Source: Actinokineospora globicatena (lineage in GTDB: Bacteria; Actinomycetota; Actinomycetes; Mycobacteriales; Pseudonocardiaceae). Taken from it: DNA of 64,000 nucleotides. Position 1 is the stretch's first letter, and every line of letters starts with the position of its first letter. Of the stretch, positions 15,376 to 24,086 are shown one piece after another. The DNA is taken from contig NZ_JAMTCR010000004.1 of assembly GCF_024171945.1 (NCBI RefSeq), forward strand, positions 434,001 to 498,000, read 5' to 3'. The notes below the pieces were generated by a model, which was given only the letters and a program-made list of their open reading frames with translations, did no database searches and was not told the origin of the DNA. The position numbers were made by a program, and so were the translations under genes.

Positions 15376-16506
15376 ATGGGACCTTTGAGCGGCCTGCGGG
15401 TCGTCGAGCTAGCCGGACTCGCCCCGGCCCCGTTCGCCTGCACCGTGCTCGCGGACCTGGGCGCCGAGGTCGTCCGGGTCGACCGCGCCGCACCGGGGGC
15501 CGACGTGCTCGGCTTCCCCGACGACCCGCTCACCAGGGGCCGCCGCTGGATCGGCGTCGACGTCAAGTCGCCCGAGGGCCTCGACCTGGTGCTGCGCCTG
15601 GTCGACCGGGCCGACGTGCTGGTGGAGGGCTTCCGGCCCGGGGTGGCCGAGCGGATGGGGCTGGGCCCCGAGGCGCTGCTGGCCCGCAACCCACGGCTGG
15701 TCTACGGCCGGATCACCGGGTGGGGCCAGGACGGCCCGCTGGCCACCGCCGCCGGGCACGACATCAACTACATCGCCGTGGCGGGCGCGCTCGACCCCAT
15801 CGGGCAGGCCGGGCACAAGCCCACCGTGCCGCTCAACCTGCTCGGCGACTTCGGCGGCGGGGGACTGCTGCTGGCCATGGGCGTGCTCGCCGCCCTGGTG
15901 GAACGGCAGGTCTCCGGCGAGGGCCAGGTGGTCGACGCGTCCATGGTCGACGGCGCCGCGCTGCTGACCACCAGCCTGCACGGGCTGCGCAACCTGGGGC
16001 TGTGGCCAGGCGGCCGGGGCGAGAACCTGCTCGACGGCGGGGCGCCGTTCTACGACACCTACGAGACCGCCGACGGCAAGCACGTGGCGATCGGCGCGAT
16101 CGAGGCCCGGTTCTTCGCCGCGCTGGCCACCCTGCTCGACCTGCGCGACCCGCCCAACCACCTGGACCCGAGCACCTGGCCCGCGCTGCGCGCCGAGATC
16201 ACCGCCGCGGTGAAGACCCGCACCCGCGACGAGTGGGCCGCGTTGGCCGAGGGCACCGACGCCTGCCTGACCCCGGTGCTGACGCCGGGGGAGGCGCCGC
16301 ACCACCCGCACAACGTCGCCAGGGGCACCTTCGTCGAGATCGGCGGGAAGACCCAACCCGCGCCCGCGCCCCGGTTCAGCAGGACCGCGCCCGCCACCCC
16401 GGCCCCGCCGAGCGCGGCACGCGCGGACACCACGGCCGTGTTGGCCGAACTGGGGGTACCGGAGTCGGAGATCACCCGGTTGCGCGACGCCGCTGTCATA
16501 GCGTGA
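15376..16506 (+). CDS. Alpha-methylacyl-CoA racemase (CaiB/BaiF CoA-transferase family III)
   Basis: Interconverts (R)- and (S)-2-methylacyl-CoA so branched chains can enter beta-oxidation. 376 residues. The catalytic residues of the mycobacterial racemase appear at shifted positions: His128 (GHDINY), Asp158 (GDFGGGG) and Glu243 (AIGAIE). The CoA-binding N-terminus GLRVVELAG...LADLGAEVVRV is typical. Same direction and likely same transcript as the acyl-CoA dehydrogenase, whose substrate it could supply. A generic family III CoA-transferase is the alternative but the triad favours the racemase. Confidence 0.88.
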   Translation: MGPLSGLRVVELAGLAPAPFACTVLADLGAEVVRVDRAAPGADVLGFPDDPLTRGRRWIGVDVKSPEGLDLVLRLVDRADVLVEGFRPGVAERMGLGPEALLARNPRLVYGRITGWGQDGPLATAAGHDINYIAVAGALDPIGQAGHKPTVPLNLLGDFGGGGLLLAMGVLAALVERQVSGEGQVVDASMVDGAALLTTSLHGLRNLGLWPGGRGENLLDGGAPFYDTYETADGKHVAIGAIEARFFAALATLLDLRDPPNHLDPSTWPALRAEITAAVKTRTRDEWAALAEGTDACLTPVLTPGEAPHHPHNVARGTFVEIGGKTQPAPAPRFSRTAPATPAPPSAARADTTAVLAELGVPESEITRLRDAAVIA

Positions 16507-17063
16507 CCGGCCATGCCTGACGGTGATCGCCCCGATCCGGCGTCGCGTGGTCCACACCGCCCGGAGTGGGCTGTGAGGGTGCTTGTGGCGTCCTCACAGC
16601 CGCGGGGCGGGGCACGCGCGGTGGCGGCCTGCCTGGCTCCCGACCTGCTGGGCGGGGAGCGAGGGCCTTCCTGGCCTGCGCGCCGGGTGGTGATCCCGGC
16701 GGCACACCCCAAGTTCTACCGGCCGCCGCGCCGCTGGGCTGTCCCAACCCGGCCGTCGGCTCAAAGGTGACACGGTTTCTGGGATCGCCGGGCGATCGCA
16801 GGGCCACCCCGGTGTGTCCGGGCCGTGACGGCGCCTTGCGCCCGTAGGGTGACGGACTCGACGCGAGCGGTGGTGGACCGGGGTCCGGCGCGGCTCGGAT
16901 CTCACGCTCGGTCGATGTCCGGTGCCGAAATCCCGCCCGCGGTGGTCGAGATGGGGGATCATGGTGGGGGCGGGCGACCGGAGGCAGGTCGCGGTGCGGG
17001 GTCGGTGCGGCGGGTGACCGCGGGAGTGGCCCGGGCCGCCGGTGGCGAGGACGGAGTGGACCG
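16507..17063. other. 557-bp spacer, no gene assigned
   Basis: Several overlapping frames on both strands are open but are Pro/Arg-rich, lack ribosome binding sites and do not resemble proteins. A short GATCGCC/GGCGATC hairpin is at about 16782-16797. Promoters for the small gene at 17064 presumably lie here but were not identified. Confidence 0.4.
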
Positions 17064-17225
17064 ATGAACGCCAAGAAGGTCGTCATGCTGGTCGCGGTGG
17101 CGCTGGTGCTGTTCTACGTGATCAGCCAGCCCACCCAGGCCGCGCAGGCGGTGCAGAGCCTGTTCTCCTGGCTGCGCGACGGCGCCGAGGCGATCATCAC
17201 GTTCCTGAAGAACCTGTTCGCCTGA
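17064..17225 (+). CDS. Small single-pass membrane protein (53 aa)
   Basis: Starts MNAKKVVMLVAVALVLFYVI: a Lys-bearing N-terminus followed by a 15-18-residue hydrophobic helix, then an amphipathic tail (QAVQSLFSWLRDGAEAIITF) ending FLKNLFA. GGAG lies 8 nt before the ATG. The arrangement (inside-positive, one helix, amphipathic end) suggests an inner-membrane or secreted-lipid-interacting peptide. No function known; monocistronic as far as can be seen. Confidence 0.65.
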   Translation: MNAKKVVMLVAVALVLFYVISQPTQAAQAVQSLFSWLRDGAEAIITFLKNLFA

Positions 17226-17457
17226 GCCCGCGCGGCTCGGCGCAACCGGCACCCCCGCGGGGCGCAGCCATGCCCGCCGGTCGATCACGATCGGTGATGA
17301 TCTTGGCGGACTGAAGATCCATATTGGACCGTCCGGGTGGATCTGCCCGTAGCGGGGGTCCACTGGGCGAACTGGTCCGTTTTGCCTCTGGCGATCTGTC
17401 GGTCCCTGCCCCTACGGTTTCAGCCATCGAGTGATCATGAGACCTCCAGGAGGCAGA

Positions 17458-17949
17458 ATGCTCGACGATCCCGGGGTCGATGCCCTGGTCCGCCAGTGGA
17501 CCGCCGAGCGCGCGCAGGACGCCGACGCCGACGAGGCCCACCGCATCGCGTCCGAGTGGCTCGCCGAAGCCCCCGTCATCGCCTCGCCGGGCATCCCCGG
17601 CCAGCGAGCCCGTGCCGGGGCCTCGCGCTGGGCGGCGGTCGAGGCGGCTGACCCGCGCTACCTGTCCGCCATGCGCAAGCGGCTGCCCGAGGTGCCGCAC
17701 GAGCTCCTGTCCGCCGCCGCTGGTTGGTGGCAGATGGTCGGCGGTGTCGCCGAGGCCGAGGAGTGGTGGGACGCGGGCATGAGCCCGCTCGACCAGCGCG
17801 CGCTGGACTACCGGGCGGCGGGCCTGGCGCCCTCCGACCTGGCCAGGCGGCTCGGTCCGCTCACCGTCCTCGAGCACCTGCGCCGGGGCAGCGCCCCCGC
17901 CTGGTGCGTGGCCAGGCTGCAGCGCCAGCGCCGCGACGGCGCCGCCTGA
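17458..17949 (+). CDS. Hypothetical soluble protein (163 aa)
   Basis: Unrecognised. Mostly alpha-helical, Ala/Arg/Trp-rich, with WWQMVGG, AEEWWDAGMSPLDQRALDYRAAG and SDLARRLGPLTVLEHLRRG segments that could pack as a helical bundle. ATG at 17458 follows an ideal AGGAGG at 4 nt, so the gene is well expressed at the translation level; a GTG at 17431 further up is less likely. No motif for catalysis or metal binding is visible. Isolated between two unrelated genes. Confidence 0.65.
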   Translation: MLDDPGVDALVRQWTAERAQDADADEAHRIASEWLAEAPVIASPGIPGQRARAGASRWAAVEAADPRYLSAMRKRLPEVPHELLSAAAGWWQMVGGVAEAEEWWDAGMSPLDQRALDYRAAGLAPSDLARRLGPLTVLEHLRRGSAPAWCVARLQRQRRDGAA

Positions 17950-18057
17950 CACCTACCCCCGCGTAACGTCGCACAGCCCCCTCGTCGATGCTGGTGGTGA
18001 CCGGCGCGCCAGGCGCACCGGTCAGACCCAGGTCACGGCGAGCCAGGCTGGAGCACG

Positions 18058-18906
18058 GTGGCGGAGCACGAGCACGCTGATGAGTCGGCCGCCCCGCCGG
18101 GAACGCACCGGGCGGGGGTGGCCAGCCGGGGGACCCGGCGCGGTGAACTGCTGCTGCGCCTCACCCTGGTGCTGCTCGTCGTGCTGGTGGCCGCCGCTGT
18201 CGTCTGGGTCGTGCGGATCGCGACCGTGCCCGCGAGCGCGGACGCCCCCGCCGACGTGGTCGAACCGGCCGCGGTCGACCCCGACTCCGCCGCACCCGTC
18301 GAGGCCGTCGGCGCCGTCCCCCAGGGCGGCCAGAACGGCACCGACCCGTTGCGCGGCTGGGCCGATCGGGTCGCCAGGAGCACCGAGATCCCGCCGCGGG
18401 CGCTGGTGGCCTACGGCAACGCCGAACTGGCCGTCCGGACCGCCACACCGCGCTGCGGGCTGTCCTGGGCCACGCTGGCGGCCATCGGGCGCGTCGAGTC
18501 CAACCACGGCCAGTACGGCGGGGCGGTCCTCGGCGCGGACGGCAGGCCGTCGACGCCGATCATCGGCGTGCCGCTGGACGGCACACCCGGGGTGCGCGCC
18601 ATCGCCGACACCGACGGCGGCCGCTACGACGGCGACGCTGCGGTCGACCGCGCCGTCGGCCCGATGCAGTTCATCCCGTCGACCTGGCGCAAGTGGAGCT
18701 CCGACGGCGACGGCGACGGGGTCGGCGACCCGCAGCAGATCGACGACGCCGCGCTGGCCGCCGCCCGGTACCTGTGCGCCGACGGCAGGGACATGACCAG
18801 CGCCAAGGGCTGGTGGCAGGGCGTCTTCTCGTACAACAACTCCGTGCCCTACGGCCAGCGGGTCTTCGGCCTGGCCGACCACTACGCCCGGGCCGCGGCA
18901 AGCTGA
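18058..18906 (+). CDS. Membrane-anchored lytic transglycosylase (SLT_2/MltB-like)
   Basis: Cleaves peptidoglycan glycan strands outside the membrane. 282 residues: cytoplasmic head, one transmembrane helix at ~31-52 (LLLRLTLVLLVVLVAAAVVWVV), a ~60-residue linker, then the transglycosylase domain. Domain hallmarks are WATLAAIGRVESNHGQYGG (catalytic Glu in RVESNHG), VGPMQFIPSTWRKW and YNNSVPYGQRVFGLADHY. GTG start at 18058. Likely a cell-wall remodelling enzyme in hyphal growth. 47 bp ahead of the next two membrane genes, possibly one transcript. Confidence 0.9.
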   Translation: MAEHEHADESAAPPGTHRAGVASRGTRRGELLLRLTLVLLVVLVAAAVVWVVRIATVPASADAPADVVEPAAVDPDSAAPVEAVGAVPQGGQNGTDPLRGWADRVARSTEIPPRALVAYGNAELAVRTATPRCGLSWATLAAIGRVESNHGQYGGAVLGADGRPSTPIIGVPLDGTPGVRAIADTDGGRYDGDAAVDRAVGPMQFIPSTWRKWSSDGDGDGVGDPQQIDDAALAAARYLCADGRDMTSAKGWWQGVFSYNNSVPYGQRVFGLADHYARAAAS

Positions 18907-18953
18907 GAACGGCTCTCAGCAAGCCGCCGGTGGCCGCGGGTTAGCATCGGCGG

Positions 18954-19388
18954 GTGCGGGAACCTCCGGGCGTCGGGCGCAAACTCCTCGTGGTCGGGGT
19001 GTCCCTGCTCGCGCTCGTGCTGTGCTGCGGCCTCGCGTGGTGGCAGTGGCAGCGGTTCTCCTCGGCCAACGGCACGTTCCAGAACCTGGGCTACGTGCTG
19101 CAGTGGCCGCTGTTCGGGCTCGCCCCCGCCTACATGTTCTGGCGGCTGCGCAAGCTCAAGCTGCGGGAGCAGGCCGAGGCCGAGCAGCGGGGCGCCGAGC
19201 CCGGGCAGGCACCCGTGCCCGAGGTCCAGCACGAGTACCGCACCGCGGAGCACAGCAAGGCCGCCGAACACAGCAAGGCCGTCGAGCGCAGCAGCGTCCT
19301 CGAGCAGCACGGCGGCGGAGACGACGAGGACGACGAGCTGGCGGCCTACAACCGCTACCTCGCCCGGCTGAACCAGGAGTCCCGATGA
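18954..19388 (+). CDS. Membrane protein with acidic coiled tail, hypothetical
   Basis: 144 residues with two hydrophobic segments (LLVVGVSLLALVLCCGLAWW and VLQWPLFGLAPAYMFW), a basic RLRKLKLREQAEAEQR stretch, and a tail with a short AEHSKAAEHSKAVERS repeat ending in an acidic, Asp/Glu-rich C-terminus. The stop overlaps the start of the DUF3817 gene (ATGA), so the pair is translationally coupled. A conserved actinobacterial gene pair from memory; no biochemical role known. GTG start. Confidence 0.7.
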   Translation: MREPPGVGRKLLVVGVSLLALVLCCGLAWWQWQRFSSANGTFQNLGYVLQWPLFGLAPAYMFWRLRKLKLREQAEAEQRGAEPGQAPVPEVQHEYRTAEHSKAAEHSKAVERSSVLEQHGGGDDEDDELAAYNRYLARLNQESR

Positions 19389-19738
19389 GCATGACCGACG
19401 AGGAGAACCCGGCCCAGGCGGTCGCCGCCAAGGGCGTGCGGGGGGCGCTGGCCCGCTACCGGGTGCTGGCCTACGTCGTCGGCGTCGGCCTGCTCGCCCT
19501 GGTCGCGGCCATGGTCGCCAAGTACGCCTTCGACAACACGACGCCGGTGGCCGTCGTCGGCCCGGCGCACGGGTTCCTCTACGCGGTGTACCTGCTGACG
19601 GCGTTCGACCTGGCGCTCAAGGCCCGCTGGTCGGTGAAGGGCACACTGCTGGTGCTGGTGGCGGGCATGATCCCGTTCGTCTCCTTCGTGGTGGAGCGCC
19701 GGGTCACCCGCCGCACGCAAGCGGGCCAGAAGCTCTGA
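19385..19738 (+). CDS. DUF3817 integral membrane protein
   Basis: 117 residues with three hydrophobic segments: YRVLAYVVGVGLLALVAAMV, the GPAHGFLYAVYLLTAFDLAL region and GTLLVLVAGMIPFVSFVVER. The HGFLYAVYL and PFVSFVVERR signatures are those of DUF3817. The ATG overlaps the previous stop by 4 nt; ATG at 19391 is possible. Function unknown; the pair probably forms a small membrane complex. Convergent with speE 22 bp away. Confidence 0.85.
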   Translation: MSMTDEENPAQAVAAKGVRGALARYRVLAYVVGVGLLALVAAMVAKYAFDNTTPVAVVGPAHGFLYAVYLLTAFDLALKARWSVKGTLLVLVAGMIPFVSFVVERRVTRRTQAGQKL

Positions 19739-19760
19739 GGCCGCTGGCCCGCCGCGAGGT

Positions 19761-20600
19761 CTAGAGCGACTTACGTACGGTGTATGGCGGGATCGTGTTG
19801 CCGCGCAGGGCATCGGCGTCGATCGTCTCCGGCCGGTACGGCAACGTGGCCAGCCGCTCGACCATCAGCTCGGTGGTGTCCGGGGTGGACTCGGCGAGTC
19901 CGAACAGGAACGCCCACTCGTGCTCGTCGGAGCCGTAGTACACCGTCGAGGCGAACACCTCGTTGAACCGGCGCCAGGACCGGATGAGGGTCTCGTTGCG
20001 CCACATCGTCTGGCTGCCCGCCTGGCACACCACCACGCCGCCCTCGGTGAGCACCGAGCGGCAGCGGGTGAGGAACTCCTCCTCGTAGAGGCGGTTGTGC
20101 TGGGCGAACTCGGGCCGCTCGTCGGGCAGGTCAACCAGCACCACGTCGTAGCGCTGCTGGGTGTCGGCCAGGAACTGCCACCCGTCGGCGTAGTGCACCC
20201 GCACCGGCCCGTCGTGCGCGACGGCCCTCGCCAGCTCCTCGCTGGTGTAGCCGTAGGGCAGGTGCTCGGCGCACAGCTCGACGGCGCGCTGGTCGATGTC
20301 GACGTGGTCGACCACGCTCGCCCCGGCGGCCACCGAGATCTGCGAGACCACGCCCTCGCTGGAGCCGACGACCAGGACCTTGTCCAGGGTCTTGGCCAGC
20401 AGCAGCGCGGGCACCAGCAGCGCCTCGTGGTAGGTCAGCTGGCTGAACTCGGTGCTCTGCCGGTCGTCGTCGCAGAACAGGCTCAGGCCCTGCGCGGTGC
20501 GGCCGATGACCAGGTGCTGGAAGTCGGTCTTGGTGTCCACCAGGACCTCGGGCATGTCCCACGTCCGGGTGAGACCGGGGCCGAGCGGTTCGACGATCAT
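19761..20600 (-). CDS. speE: Spermidine synthase-like aminopropyltransferase
   Basis: Transfers an aminopropyl group from decarboxylated SAM to a diamine. 279 residues with the Rossmann methyltransferase-like fold: LVVGSSEGVVSQ (glycine loop, slightly divergent from GGGDGG), VDIDQRAVEL, and YDVVLVDLPDE with the acidic gate residues. Downstream and overlapping (ATGA) speD, so it is the last gene of a polyamine operon. The divergent glycine loop suggests a non-spermidine product is possible. Confidence 0.88.
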   Translation of the reverse strand: MIVEPLGPGLTRTWDMPEVLVDTKTDFQHLVIGRTAQGLSLFCDDDRQSTEFSQLTYHEALLVPALLLAKTLDKVLVVGSSEGVVSQISVAAGASVVDHVDIDQRAVELCAEHLPYGYTSEELARAVAHDGPVRVHYADGWQFLADTQQRYDVVLVDLPDERPEFAQHNRLYEEEFLTRCRSVLTEGGVVVCQAGSQTMWRNETLIRSWRRFNEVFASTVYYGSDEHEWAFLFGLAESTPDTTELMVERLATLPYRPETIDADALRGNTIPPYTVRKSL

Positions 20601-20998
20601 CGGGCGGTCTCCGAAGGTACGGGGTGTCCCCTGTGGACGGTGTTGATCCTGGCGTCGAGCGCGCCGAGGCGGTCGCGCAGCAGCGCGGCGGCCAGTTCCG
20701 GGTCGGCGGTCTCGCCGCAGGTGAAGATGTCGACGAACATCGACCCGATCTCCGGGTAGGTGTGGATGGAGGCGTGCGACTCCGACAGCAGCGCCAGCAC
20801 CGTCACCCCCTGGGGCTCGAACTGCTTGGCCACCACATCGCAGATGGTCGCGCCCGCGTCCCGCAGGGAGGACTCCAGGGCCTCCCGCAGGAAGCCCAGA
20901 TCATTGAGCAGCAACGGATCGACCCCGTCGAACTCGGCCAGCACGTGTCGGCCCGCGAAGAAACCCACGCCCGGTTCAGGCGCACGGTCATACGACAT
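20597..20998 (-). CDS. speD: S-adenosylmethionine decarboxylase proenzyme
   Basis: Pyruvoyl enzyme producing decarboxylated SAM for aminopropyl transfer. 133 residues, the short prokaryotic class. The self-cleavage site is visible as SESHASIHTYPE: cleavage before Ser74 would generate the pyruvoyl group, and the following HTYPE and VDIFTCG motifs are standard. ATG at 20998 has AGGAGGT at about 6 nt. Second gene of the operon, between the decarboxylase and speE, so precursor and transferase are made together. Confidence 0.95.
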   Translation of the reverse strand: MSYDRAPEPGVGFFAGRHVLAEFDGVDPLLLNDLGFLREALESSLRDAGATICDVVAKQFEPQGVTVLALLSESHASIHTYPEIGSMFVDIFTCGETADPELAAALLRDRLGALDARINTVHRGHPVPSETAR

Positions 20999-21021
20999 CT
21001 GTCTTACCTCCTGCGAGGAAA

Positions 21022-22188
21022 TCAGCCGACGAACAACGTCGGAAGGGGCGGAAAACCGTTGAACGACACCGAGGAGTAGCTCGCGGTGTACGCGCCCGCG
21101 TCGAGGATGTCGACGTGGTCGCCTGCCCGCAGCGCCGTCGGAAGACGATACGGGGTGTTCTGGTAGATCACATCATCGCCGTCGCAGGTGGGTCCGGCGA
21201 TGATCACCGGACCGCTCGGCTCCGCCGGGTGCGCGGTGCGCAGCCGGTAGGCGATGTACTCGTTCTCGGTCTCGGCCAGCCCCGAGTAGCGGCCGATGTC
21301 GAGGTAGACCCAGCGGTGCTCGTCGGCGTCGGACTTGCGCGACACCAGCACCACCTCGGTCCTGATCACCCCGGCGGTGGCCACGATCGCCCGACCTGGC
21401 TCGACCACCAGCTCCACCGGGGAGTCGAAGTGCGCGGCGACCGCCGCGCGGATGGCCCCGGCGTGCGCGGTCAGCGGCGGCACGGGGTCGCGGTAGGAGG
21501 CGGGGAAACCACCGCCGAGGTTGAGGGACCTGGTCGGCACGCCCGACTCGGCCAGGCCGCGCGCGATCCGGCCCGCCTGGGCGATCCCGGCCGTCCACGC
21601 CGCCGGGTCGGCGTGCTGGGAACCCACGTGGAAGCAGGCTCCGTCCACAGCGAGGCCCAGGTCGGCCGCCTTGCCCAGCAGGCGCAGCGCCATCTCCGGC
21701 GAGCAGCCGAACTTCGCGCCGAACGGGGTCCCCGACGCCGGGGCGTCCACCAGGAACCGGCACCACACCCGCGAGCCGGGGGCGTGCTCGGCCAGGTTCG
21801 CCAGGTCGCCCTCGGAGTCGAAGGTGAACCGGCGCACTCCACGGCCGTAGGCGTAAGCGATGTCGCGGGCCTTCTTGATGGGGTTGCCGTAGGAGATCGC
21901 CGACGGGTCGGCGCCCTGCGCCAGGCACAGATCGATCTCGCCGGTGCTGGCCACGTCGAACGACGAGCCCTCGTGGACCAGGGTCCGCACCAGCTCCGGG
22001 GCCGGGTTCGCCTTGACCGCGTAGAAGATGGTGGCCTCGGGCAGCGCCGCGCGCATCGCGCGGTAGTTGGTCCGCACCACCTCGAGGTCCAGCACCAGGC
22101 ACGGCGTCTCGGGCGCGCGATCGTCGAGGAACGCGCGCAGCCGGGTGGACAGCCCCGGTGACCCCACAGAGTCGAGCACGGCGAGCAC
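21022..22188 (-). CDS. Fold-III PLP ornithine/lysine decarboxylase
   Basis: Makes the diamine (putrescine or cadaverine) for polyamine synthesis. About 388 residues. PLP Lys59 lies in FYAVKANP, the PLP phosphate/glycine loop is LNLGGGFPASY, and GPTCDGDD carries the active-site Cys of the ODC/LDC/DAP group. The start is uncertain; I use GTG 22188, where homology plausibly begins, because the upstream extension is low-complexity. First gene of the decarboxylase-speD-speE operon. Whether ornithine or lysine is preferred cannot be read here. Confidence 0.85.
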   Translation of the reverse strand: MLAVLDSVGSPGLSTRLRAFLDDRAPETPCLVLDLEVVRTNYRAMRAALPEATIFYAVKANPAPELVRTLVHEGSSFDVASTGEIDLCLAQGADPSAISYGNPIKKARDIAYAYGRGVRRFTFDSEGDLANLAEHAPGSRVWCRFLVDAPASGTPFGAKFGCSPEMALRLLGKAADLGLAVDGACFHVGSQHADPAAWTAGIAQAGRIARGLAESGVPTRSLNLGGGFPASYRDPVPPLTAHAGAIRAAVAAHFDSPVELVVEPGRAIVATAGVIRTEVVLVSRKSDADEHRWVYLDIGRYSGLAETENEYIAYRLRTAHPAEPSGPVIIAGPTCDGDDVIYQNTPYRLPTALRAGDHVDILDAGAYTASYSSVSFNGFPPLPTLFVG

Positions 22189-22294
22189 TGTAATACCGAC
22201 CTGGCCGGAACTGGATGGGCAGCCAAGCACCGACTCGATCACACTAGCCGTACCATCGCGCCCGGGGGGGGACCCGGAGCAGGCGGGAGGCGGC

Positions 22295-23584
22295 ATGTCC
22301 GTGACCTCAGGGATCCGGGTGGGCTACGCGCTCGGATCCCTTGCCACCGGGGCGTTCGCGACCGTTCCCGGGTTGCTGCTGCTGCCCTTCCTGACCGACC
22401 GGCTGGCTGTTCCCGCCGCCGTCGCGGGCGTGCTGGTGTTGCTGCCCAAGGCGTGGGATGTGGCGTTCAACCCGATCGCCGGGCGAATCAGTGACCGGGC
22501 AACGCATCGGCTCGGTCCGCGCCGCCCGTTCCTGCTGCGCGGCGGCCTCGCGCTGGCCGCCCTGTTCGCCGTCATGTTCCTGCCGCCGGTGTTCGGCACC
22601 CCGCTCGGCGACGGCGCCTGGGTCGCGGTGTCCTTCGTGGCCTGCGCGACCGCGTTCGCCTTCTTCCAGGTCCCCTACGTCGCCATGGCCGCCGAGCTCA
22701 CCGACGACTACCACGACCGCACCCGGCTGATCTCCTGGCGGGTGGCGGCCCTGGCCGTCGCCATCCTCCTGTGCGGAGCGGGCGCCCCGCTGCTGCGCGA
22801 CTCCGCGGGCGGCTACCGCCTGATGGGCCTCGTCGTCGCCGCCCTCATCGCCCTCGGCGCACTGGGTGTCTACATCGGCACCGCGCAAGCCCCTGTTGCG
22901 CGCGTCACACCCACTGGCGCCAGGTTCCCCGAACTCCTCGCCGCCGTCCGCTCCTCCCGCCCCTTCCGCACCCTCCTGCTCGCCTTCGTCATCCAGGCCA
23001 TCGGCATCGGCACCCTCCTGGCCGGAGTGGACTACCTCGCCCGCGTCGTCCTGCACGACCCCGGCGCCCAAACCCCGCTGTTCGCCGCGTTCGTCGCCCC
23101 CGCCCTCCTGGTCATGCCCCTCTGGCAGCGCGTCGGCCGCCGCTGGGGCAAACGCCGCGGCTACCAAGCCGCGACCGTCCTGTTCGCCCTCTCGATCGCC
23201 GCGGTCGCGTTCGTCCCGCCGATGTGGGTGCTGGTACTGCTCGTCGCGCTGACCGGAGTGGCGTACGCGGGCCTGCAGGTGTTCCCGATGTCGATGCTGC
23301 CGGACATCATCACGGCCGAGGAGAAGCGGTCGGGGGCGGTGCGGGCCGGGCTGTTCTCGGGCGTGTGGACGGCGGGGGAGACGTTGGGGTTGGCGTTGGG
23401 GCCTGGGTTGTACGGGGTGCTGTTGGCGGTAGGCGGGTATGTGTCGGGTGGGGTGGTGGACCAGCCGGAGGGGGCTCGGGTGGCGATTGTGGTTGGTTTT
23501 AGCTTGGTACCGGCGGTGTTGGTGGGGGTTGTGTTGCCGTTTCTGTCCTTTGTGGAGGATGAGGGGGAGCAGGAGCGGGGGTAG
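22295..23584 (+). CDS. MFS transporter of the GPH (melibiose-type) family
   Basis: 429 residues with about 12 hydrophobic segments. The loop 2-3 motif GRISDRATHRLGPRRPFLL is the GPH signature, followed by FFQVPYVAMAAELTDDYHDRTRL, also typical. Probably a sugar or glycoside:cation symporter in the membrane; substrate unknown. ATG at 22295 has GGGAGG at 5 nt. Codon use changes abruptly near position 23250: before it third positions are almost all C, after it almost all G. Convergent with actP across repeat B. Confidence 0.85.
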   Translation: MSVTSGIRVGYALGSLATGAFATVPGLLLLPFLTDRLAVPAAVAGVLVLLPKAWDVAFNPIAGRISDRATHRLGPRRPFLLRGGLALAALFAVMFLPPVFGTPLGDGAWVAVSFVACATAFAFFQVPYVAMAAELTDDYHDRTRLISWRVAALAVAILLCGAGAPLLRDSAGGYRLMGLVVAALIALGALGVYIGTAQAPVARVTPTGARFPELLAAVRSSRPFRTLLLAFVIQAIGIGTLLAGVDYLARVVLHDPGAQTPLFAAFVAPALLVMPLWQRVGRRWGKRRGYQAATVLFALSIAAVAFVPPMWVLVLLVALTGVAYAGLQVFPMSMLPDIITAEEKRSGAVRAGLFSGVWTAGETLGLALGPGLYGVLLAVGGYVSGGVVDQPEGARVAIVVGFSLVPAVLVGVVLPFLSFVEDEGEQERG

Positions 23585-23602
23585 TTGGTTGTTCTTGGGG
23601 GC

Positions 23603-23960
23603 TGCGGGCGGCAGTGCGTTGGGCTAGGGGAAGTCTGGCTCTCGGGCCTTCGCTTCGCTGCGGTGGACGGCTCGCCTGCGGCATTGCAGCGAGGCGCGAC
23701 TTTCGAGCTTTGCTCGATGGGGCGAACTTGTTTTGCGTGGGGCCCCTACGATACCCGTGGCAGGACCGCAAAGCAGGGGCCGAAAAGCATGGCCCTGTCC
23801 GCTGAACGACGCTACGGGCACCGTCCCCCCACACAAAACAAGTCCACCCCATCGAGCCGGCCTGGCACCAGCGACTCGGGTGGAGCGCGTATCGGCCAAC
23901 GTCGTCGGCGGGCGTCTTGGGGGCAACGTTATCGGCGGGGGCTTTGGGGGCCGACGTTGT
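23603..23960 (+). repeat. Repeat B, copy 1 (~350-bp structured intergenic repeat)
   Basis: Homologous to 45311-45665 over its whole length, same orientation. Core fold: 11-bp stem GCTCGATGGGG (23712-23722) with CCCCATCGAGC (23847-23857), then ACTTGTTTTG (23726-23735) with CAAAACAAGT (23834-23843), then an imperfect stem ACCCGTGGC/GCTACGGG and an apical GGGGCC/GGCCC hairpin. The tail has two to three ~28-bp units beginning CCAACGTCGTCGGCGGG. Confidence 0.85.
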
Positions 23961-24086
23961 GAGGTCTTGGCCAGTCGTTGGCGGGTGGGCTGGGAGTGGC
24001 GTGGGGACTTGGCGGGGAGCGGGTGGGGTAGGGGGTGGTTGTCCGGCCCGGGGTGTGTGCGCCAGGCCGGACAACCGGAGGGTGGT

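Noticed and set aside
16496-17086. 196-aa minus-strand frame in the 16.5-17.1 kb spacer
   Set aside because: Pro/Arg-rich, begins inside the small membrane-protein gene on the opposite strand, no ribosome binding site.
23499-24074. Conserved peptide encoded on the minus strand of repeat B
   Set aside because: Both repeat copies encode similar peptides, but substitutions are often non-conservative and track the hairpin stems; I treat them as by-products of nucleotide conservation.
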